From a bacterium (GTDB taxonomy: Bacteria; CBDUZB01; JAGLHV01): a stretch of 11,019 nucleotides of DNA. The stretch spans positions 1 to 11,019 of the forward strand of contig JAGLYT010000022.1 of the NCBI GenBank assembly GCA_023132075.1, given 5' to 3'. Position numbers and translations under genes: made by a program. Positions 7,021-11,019 of this stretch are shown here, in pieces (position 1 is the first letter of the stretch; the number at the start of each line of letters is the position of its first letter). A model generated the notes under the pieces. That model was not told where the DNA came from. It searched no databases and saw only the letters and a program-made list of their open reading frames with translations.

Positions 7021-7703
7021 TAAAAGCCAGGGTTTTAAATATAGATAAAGAAAATAAAAAAATATCGTTGGGAATAAAACAAATAGGTCCTAATCCATGG
7101 GAAAAGATAAAAGAAAAATATTCGGTTGGAATGAAAACTTGTGGAAGGATAACATCGCTTGCTTCTTTCGGGGCTTTTGTGAAATTAGATGAAGGAATAG
7201 AAGGAATGATTCATTTTAAAAATATGTCCTGGACAAAAAAAATAAAACACCCTAAAGAAATATTACATAAAAACGATTCAGTGGAGGTGACGATATTAGA
7301 CATTGACGCAGAAGATGAAAAGATTTCTTTAGGTTTAAAACAGATGGGAAAAAACCCCTATTTGAATTATAAAAAAGGGAGTAATGTGAAAGGACAAATA
7401 ATCAAATCAACTGATTTTGGGTATCTTGTAAAACTCGAAGAAGGAATAGAAGGGATATTGCGTTTTACTCAAATTCCTAAAGATTATATTAATGAATTAG
7501 AGGAGGAATTGAAAGTGGGCGATGAAATTCTTACTAAAATAACCGGGGTTAATTATGAAGAGGGGAAGATTAATTTATCTATAAAAGAATTGGAAAAAGA
7601 GGAGATGAATAAACATATGCGGTCCCCGTCTTTTAAAATGAATTTAGGAGATGTTCTGGGGGATAAACTAAATGAATTGAAAAAAAATTTTAAAGAAAAC
7701 TAA
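7002..7703 (+). CDS. rpsA: 30S ribosomal protein S1, C-terminal part (domains 4b-6), out of frame with the N-terminal part
   Basis: This is the remainder of S1. It begins with the second half of domain 4 (FPEGALVKARVLNIDKENKK then ISLGIKQ). Domain 5 follows at about residues 369-440 of the rebuilt protein, with FGAFVKL, GMIHFKNMSWTKKIKHP and KISLGLKQ. Domain 6 is at about 452-523 and is more divergent, with GILRFTQIP in place of the usual HISE-type motif. A lysine-rich tail ends near 560. The rebuilt total of about 560 residues and six domains equals the long proteobacterial-type S1. No plausible independent start exists: TTG at 7068 and ATG at 7131 lack ribosome binding sites and would start inside or at the edge of a domain. 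I therefore read this as the displaced 3' part of rpsA and not as a separate gene. Confidence 0.85.
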   Translation, partial: FPEGALVKARVLNIDKENKKISLGIKQIGPNPWEKIKEKYSVGMKTCGRITSLASFGAFVKLDEGIEGMIHFKNMSWTKKIKHPKEILHKNDSVEVTILDIDAEDEKISLGLKQMGKNPYLNYKKGSNVKGQIIKSTDFGYLVKLEEGIEGILRFTQIPKDYINELEEELKVGDEILTKITGVNYEEGKINLSIKELEKEEMNKHMRSPSFKMNLGDVLGDKLNELKKNFKEN

Positions 7704-7727
7704 AAATTTTGTGAGTAGAAATTTATG

Positions 7728-7731
7728 GAGA
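7728..7731 (+). promoter_or_regulatory. Ribosome binding site that fixes a TTG start
   Basis: GGAG lies 7 bases before the TTG at 7739. The nearby ATG codons at 7725 and 7734 are not in frame with the downstream gene; the one at 7734 meets a stop after two codons. The TTG is followed directly by KKSFLCLLLVFFLLG, a signal peptide, which supports the choice. Confidence 0.6.
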
Positions 7732-7738
7732 AGATGAA

Positions 7739-10537
7739 TTGAAAAAAAGTTTTTTGTGTTTGCTTTTGGTTTTTTTTTTATTGGGAAATACTTTAAGTAC
7801 TGAAGCAGGTGCTTTTGGTAAGAATAAAATTGTTACTATAGGGAACAAGAAATGGTTTGTTGCTGAAACGGAACACTTTGAAATTTATTATTATCCGGAC
7901 ACAGAACAACAACTCGATAAAACAGCGAGAATGTTGGAAAATGCTTATGAGAAAATAACCAAAGGTTTGGAATATTTACCTACCGAAAAAACACCATTTT
8001 TTCTTTATGCAACTCAAAATCATTTTGTGCAAAACAATATTGCTGATATAGGCGAAGGGACGGGAGGATTTGCTGAAGTCTTTAAAAATCGTTTTGTTAT
8101 TCCTTTAACCGGTTCTGACAAATGGTTGGAAAAAGTAATTACCCATGAATTTGTTCATATTGTTACTTTCAATATCCTTTACAAAGGATGGAAATCCATA
8201 AGATTAGTTAAATTTATTTTTTATCCCCTCTGGTTGATGGAGGGGTTAGCCGAATATTATTCATCGGATTTAGATGATAAGGCTTATGAAGAAATGATTA
8301 TAAGGGATGCCGCTACTTCCGATTTACTTATTCCTTTGACCCATTTGCATAATTTCAGTCATCTGGAAAAAAGCTACCAGATTAAATTAGCCTATAAAGA
8401 AGGGCAGTATGCTTTAAATTTTTTAGCTTCTGAATATGGGGTAGATAAAATTCCTTTGATTGTTAAAGAGTTTCGAGATAAATTTGAGGCAGATTCTGTT
8501 TTTTTAAAAGTGATAGGAATGAGTTTCCGTGACTTTGACCGGCAATGGCGCAGACATTTAAAAGAAAAATATTTAGAAGAAATAAAAGGGAAAAGAGAGC
8601 CTTTTTTTTATGGAAAAAAATTAACCGGTGATAATGAATTTAACACTAATGCTATTTGGTCCAAAAGGGGAGAAAATATTGCTTTCATTTCTAATAGGGC
8701 GGGATATAATGATTTATATATTATGTCCGCAAGTGATTTTAAACAAAAGTCTGTTTTAAAAGGTAGAATAGGAAGAAGCATTGATTATTTAAAGACGGAA
8801 GGACATGCTCTTTCTTTTTCCCCTGATGGGGGAAAAATTGCTTTTGCGGGAAAAAGAAATGAAAAGGATTATATTTATTTATTAAAAATTAAAAAAAATA
8901 AATTAAAAAAAATAAAATTAAAAAATTTTGATAATATTTCTTCTCCCTGTTTTTCTCCCGATGGAAAAAAAATTGTTTTTGTAGGAATGAAAAAAGGGGT
9001 AAAAGACTTATATTTGATTGATACTAATGGAAAAAATATTATTCAGCTGAATAGTGACCAAAGATGTGATGATTATCCTGTGTTTTCTCCCGATGGTGAA
9101 AAAATATTGTATGTTTCTGAAAAAGCGGGAAAAGACAATCTTTATTCGTTGAATCTTTCTGATTTCAAAATAAATCCTATAACAGATAGTTGTTTTAATG
9201 AGAGACAGCCTTCATGGTCACCGGACGGGAAAAAAATTATTTTTATTTCTGACAAAAATAGCGTATATAATTTGTACACTCTCAATTTAAACACTGGTAT
9301 TGCAATACAGTTGAGCGATGTAGTAGGTGGGAATTTTACTCCATGTTTTTCTCCTAAAGGTGAAAAGATTTTATTTGTTTCTTATCGAAAAGGGGAAAGA
9401 AATATTTATATGGGAGAAACAGCATCTCTACTTTATTTTTCACAAATAGTTGAATATCCTTTGTTAATACAGGAGGAGAAAGAAGTCTTTTCTCCTATTA
9501 AAAATCATATTATTACCCAAAGACCATATAAGTTAGATATGTCAACGGATTTGTTTTATCCTTTAGTATTTTTTGCTATTCCGGGAGGTTTATATGTTGC
9601 TGCATATTGGCAGGCAAGTGATATGATGGGAAATCATCAATTATCTGCCGGGGTTGATTATTCCGATTATGATAATTGGTTGTATTATCAGGTTGGGTAT
9701 GCTTATAAAAAATGGCGGCCGCAATTTTATTTTCATTTTAGAGGTAAAAATGATGATTATTATTATAACGATGATTTAATAGAAGAAGAATGCCATGTGA
9801 ATCGAATGAAACATTCGCAGGAAATGGTAATCAGCTATCCTTTTAATCGATTTAATCGTATTGAATTAGGAATAGGAACTACTGCTAAAGAGGAAAGGAA
9901 TCGCACTAAGGATGATGAGATTTTCAATTATACTGAGAATGGAGCAAGTTTTGCTTTAGTCAGGGATACAACCAGATGGGAATTTTTAGATCCGAAAAGT
10001 GGAGGACGGACGAAAGTTGCTGTCTATCAGACAAAGAGAATTTGGGAAAGTGATTATGATTATACAGACTATCTTTTCGATTCACAGCGATTTTTTACAG
10101 TTTTGAAAAATAAAATTTTAGCATTTCGCCTTTTAGGTGAAAGTAGTGAAGGAAAAGATAAATCTCTTTTTTCTTTACCGATAAGGGGTTGTTCTTCCAA
10201 TGAATATAAAAACAGCAAGGTTATGGCTTTTACTGCCGAAGGGAGGGTTAATCTTTTTTCTGCAATAAATTATTATATGTGGTATATGTTCCCGGATTTT
10301 TATTTTAAGAGTTTGCAGTTAATTTTATTTAATGATACAGGTATAAATTGGGATGAAGAAGAATCCTTTAAAGAGACTGAGGTGGAAGATTTAAAAAATA
10401 GTGTAGGTGTAACTCTAAAACTTAACACTTTTATTTTTCAGACATTTCCTTTGTTTTTCGAATTAAACTATACAATAAGAACGGATAAAGAAAAAGAATC
10501 GGTAAAATTTTATTTTACCTTAAGCCCGATTTTTTAA
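7739..10537 (+). CDS. Secreted peptidase MA-like / TolB-like propeller / Omp85-like barrel fusion protein
   Basis: A 932-residue envelope protein with three parts. (a) A signal peptide (1-25, likely cleavage after AGA) leads into a gluzincin-type peptidase domain at about 40-285. This has HEFVH (136-140, zinc ligands and catalytic Glu) and WLMEGLAEYYS, giving the third ligand Glu168, as in peptidase MA-like families. (b) Six PD40/TolB-type propeller blades cover about 299-560, with SPDG or SPKG at 361, 406, 450, 494 and 538, a spacing of 44-45 residues. (c) A C-terminal beta-rich region at about 595-932 resembles the Omp85/BamA surface-antigen barrel: RDTTRWEFLDPKSGGR (742-757), IRGC (815-818, where VRGF is usual), EGR (834-836), FNDTG (864-868), NSVGVTLKL and a terminal Phe. 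No POTRA domains are seen. I infer an outer-membrane anchored periplasmic protein. Substrate and role are unknown. It starts at a TTG, 35 bases after rpsA. Confidence 0.85.
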   Translation: MKKSFLCLLLVFFLLGNTLSTEAGAFGKNKIVTIGNKKWFVAETEHFEIYYYPDTEQQLDKTARMLENAYEKITKGLEYLPTEKTPFFLYATQNHFVQNNIADIGEGTGGFAEVFKNRFVIPLTGSDKWLEKVITHEFVHIVTFNILYKGWKSIRLVKFIFYPLWLMEGLAEYYSSDLDDKAYEEMIIRDAATSDLLIPLTHLHNFSHLEKSYQIKLAYKEGQYALNFLASEYGVDKIPLIVKEFRDKFEADSVFLKVIGMSFRDFDRQWRRHLKEKYLEEIKGKREPFFYGKKLTGDNEFNTNAIWSKRGENIAFISNRAGYNDLYIMSASDFKQKSVLKGRIGRSIDYLKTEGHALSFSPDGGKIAFAGKRNEKDYIYLLKIKKNKLKKIKLKNFDNISSPCFSPDGKKIVFVGMKKGVKDLYLIDTNGKNIIQLNSDQRCDDYPVFSPDGEKILYVSEKAGKDNLYSLNLSDFKINPITDSCFNERQPSWSPDGKKIIFISDKNSVYNLYTLNLNTGIAIQLSDVVGGNFTPCFSPKGEKILFVSYRKGERNIYMGETASLLYFSQIVEYPLLIQEEKEVFSPIKNHIITQRPYKLDMSTDLFYPLVFFAIPGGLYVAAYWQASDMMGNHQLSAGVDYSDYDNWLYYQVGYAYKKWRPQFYFHFRGKNDDYYYNDDLIEEECHVNRMKHSQEMVISYPFNRFNRIELGIGTTAKEERNRTKDDEIFNYTENGASFALVRDTTRWEFLDPKSGGRTKVAVYQTKRIWESDYDYTDYLFDSQRFFTVLKNKILAFRLLGESSEGKDKSLFSLPIRGCSSNEYKNSKVMAFTAEGRVNLFSAINYYMWYMFPDFYFKSLQLILFNDTGINWDEEESFKETEVEDLKNSVGVTLKLNTFIFQTFPLFFELNYTIRTDKEKESVKFYFTLSPIF
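8819..9361 (+). repeat. In-protein PD40 repeats with a 44-residue period
   Basis: Within the large envelope protein, the motif SPDG-x-KI-(hydrophobic)3 recurs with first Ser at residues 361, 406, 450, 494 and 538. The spacings are 45, 44, 44 and 44 residues (132-135 bases). Each motif begins a propeller blade, and a degenerate first blade (WSKRGENIAFIS) precedes them. The coordinates cover the five motifs, from the first SPDG codon to the last SPKG codons. Confidence 0.75.
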
Positions 10538-10573
10538 AAAATATTATTGATTAAAAAGGAGGAATAATAAATA

Positions 10574-10837
10574 ATGAATAAGAAAGACTTAGTTGAATTG
10601 GTAACAAAAGTTACTTGTACTAAAAAAGAAGCTCTGGATGCTGTAACTACGGTAATAGATAGCATTAAGGCAGGTTTAAGAAGGGAAGAAAGAATTACCT
10701 TGAGTGGATTAGGGACTTTTTCAGTAAAAGTACGTATGGCCAGAATGGGGAGAAATCCGAAGACGGGAGAGGCGGTTCAGATTCCTACTAAGAAAATAGT
10801 TAAATTTAAACCGGCGGAAGAAATTCTGGAAAAATAA
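10574..10837 (+). CDS. HU/IHF-family DNA-binding protein
   Basis: A small dimeric nucleoid protein that bends DNA. The 87 residues follow the family plan. Two N-terminal helices (MNKKDLVELV to about residue 38) are followed by LSGLGTFSVKVR (43-54). The DNA-grasping arm then carries GRNPKTGE (59-66, with Pro62 as the intercalating proline), and the last part is IPTKKIVKFKPAEEILEK. It is a few residues shorter than typical HU (about 90). Sequence alone does not separate HU from IHF subunits. Its place behind rpsA matches ihfB in enterobacteria, while a following merR-like gene is more usual beside ihfA. It has a consensus Shine-Dalgarno AAGGAGG at 10556-10562, and no clear terminator separates it from the gene before. 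Confidence 0.93.
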   Translation: MNKKDLVELVTKVTCTKKEALDAVTTVIDSIKAGLRREERITLSGLGTFSVKVRMARMGRNPKTGEAVQIPTKKIVKFKPAEEILEK

Positions 10838-10847
10838 AAGGATCAAG

Positions 10848-10898
10848 GTCATAACGAAGTAATTCCTGTGACACATTCTGGGTAGCAGGAATCCAGAA
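10848..10898. repeat. Palindromic intergenic element with two overlapping stems
   Basis: In the 88-base gap before the MerR gene, ATTCCTG (10862-10868) pairs with CAGGAAT (10886-10892). An overlapping stem, TTCTGG (10876-10881) with CCAGAA (10893-10898), cannot form at the same time. The outer sequences GTCAT and GCAGGAATCCAG look like the ends of the GTCATTCCTGC...GCAGGAATCCAG palindromes scattered between genes in many bacterial genomes. I infer a degenerate dispersed repeat. There is no T-tract, so a terminator is less likely. Confidence 0.45.
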
Positions 10899-10925
10899 CG
10901 ATATAGGGAAAGGAGAGTGTTTTTT

Positions 10926-11019
10926 ATGAAAATACCGGATAAGACATATTTTTCTATCGGAGAGGTAAGTGAAATTACTAAGGTACAGCCTTATGTTTTA
11001 CGCTATTGGGAATCCGAGT
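10926..11019 (+). CDS. MerR-family transcriptional regulator, 3'-partial
   Basis: Only the first 31 codons are inside the window. They spell [20 protein letters not shown], followed by [11 protein letters not shown]. The segment [10 protein letters not shown] then VLRYWE is the start of a MerR-type winged helix-turn-helix, of the subgroup with RYWE where classical MerR has RYYE. It has a good ribosome binding site, AAAGGAG at 10909-10915, 10 bases from the ATG. Pairing with an HU/IHF gene is common in Gram-negative genomes, where such regulators are usually uncharacterised. The effector domain lies outside the window, so the ligand and target cannot be stated. Confidence 0.85.
   Translation, partial: MKIPDKTYFSIGEVSEITKVQPYVLRYWESE

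Noticed and set aside
7068-7703. Separate S1-domain protein starting at TTG 7068
   Set aside because: The conserved sequence continues upstream of 7068 in the same frame and completes domain 4, and there is no ribosome binding site. It is the displaced end of rpsA.
10531-10542. TTTTTTAAAAAA palindrome at the end of the large envelope gene
   Set aside because: Overlaps the stop codon, has no G-C pairs, and would not form a terminator; expected in this base composition.

Overview
The window is a densely packed, AT-rich stretch with every gene on the + strand. It carries housekeeping genes of a Gram-negative-type (diderm) bacterium. Two genes encode proteins with signal peptides and outer-membrane beta-barrel features, so an outer membrane is likely. 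Lysine-rich, A-rich coding and the mix of genes would suit an uncultured low-GC diderm lineage. I cannot name the phylum from sequence alone. The standard genetic code fits, because TGA is used as stop in cmk and plsC.

Layout. (1) Bases 1-3056: a tight aromatic amino-acid block of DAHP synthase (aroF type, probably cut at its 5' end by the window edge), prephenate dehydrogenase (tyrA) and EPSP synthase (aroA). (2) 3057-3875: a small secreted beta-barrel protein gene with its own leader and a strong hairpin behind it, which looks like an independent unit dropped into the operon. (3) 3876-7703: cytidylate kinase (cmk), 1-acylglycerol-3-phosphate acyltransferase (plsC), HMBPP reductase (ispH) and ribosomal protein S1 (rpsA). 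ispH and rpsA overlap by one base. rpsA is interrupted by a local frame lesion at about 6985-7001. (4) 7739-10537: a large secreted protein joining a gluzincin (HExxH) peptidase domain, a TolB-like PD40 propeller and a C-terminal barrel with Omp85/BamA-like signatures. (5) 10574-11019: an HU/IHF-family DNA-binding protein, a short palindromic intergenic element, and the first 31 codons of a MerR-family regulator that runs off the window.

The order aroA-cmk-(plsC-ispH)-rpsA-(protease)-HU/IHF echoes the aroA-cmk-rpsA-ihfB order of enterobacteria and the cmk-plsC-ispH-rpsA order of clostridia. The region therefore looks like an old housekeeping superoperon into which two cell-envelope genes were inserted. 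The genes supply chorismate and tyrosine precursors, CMP/dCMP phosphorylation, phosphatidic acid, isoprenoid precursors and translation initiation.

I see no CRISPR array, transposon, tRNA or rRNA, and no gene-free stretch over 300 bases. No wholly new system is evident. The items most worth a second look are the frame lesion in rpsA, the protease-propeller-barrel fusion, and the palindrome ahead of the MerR gene.
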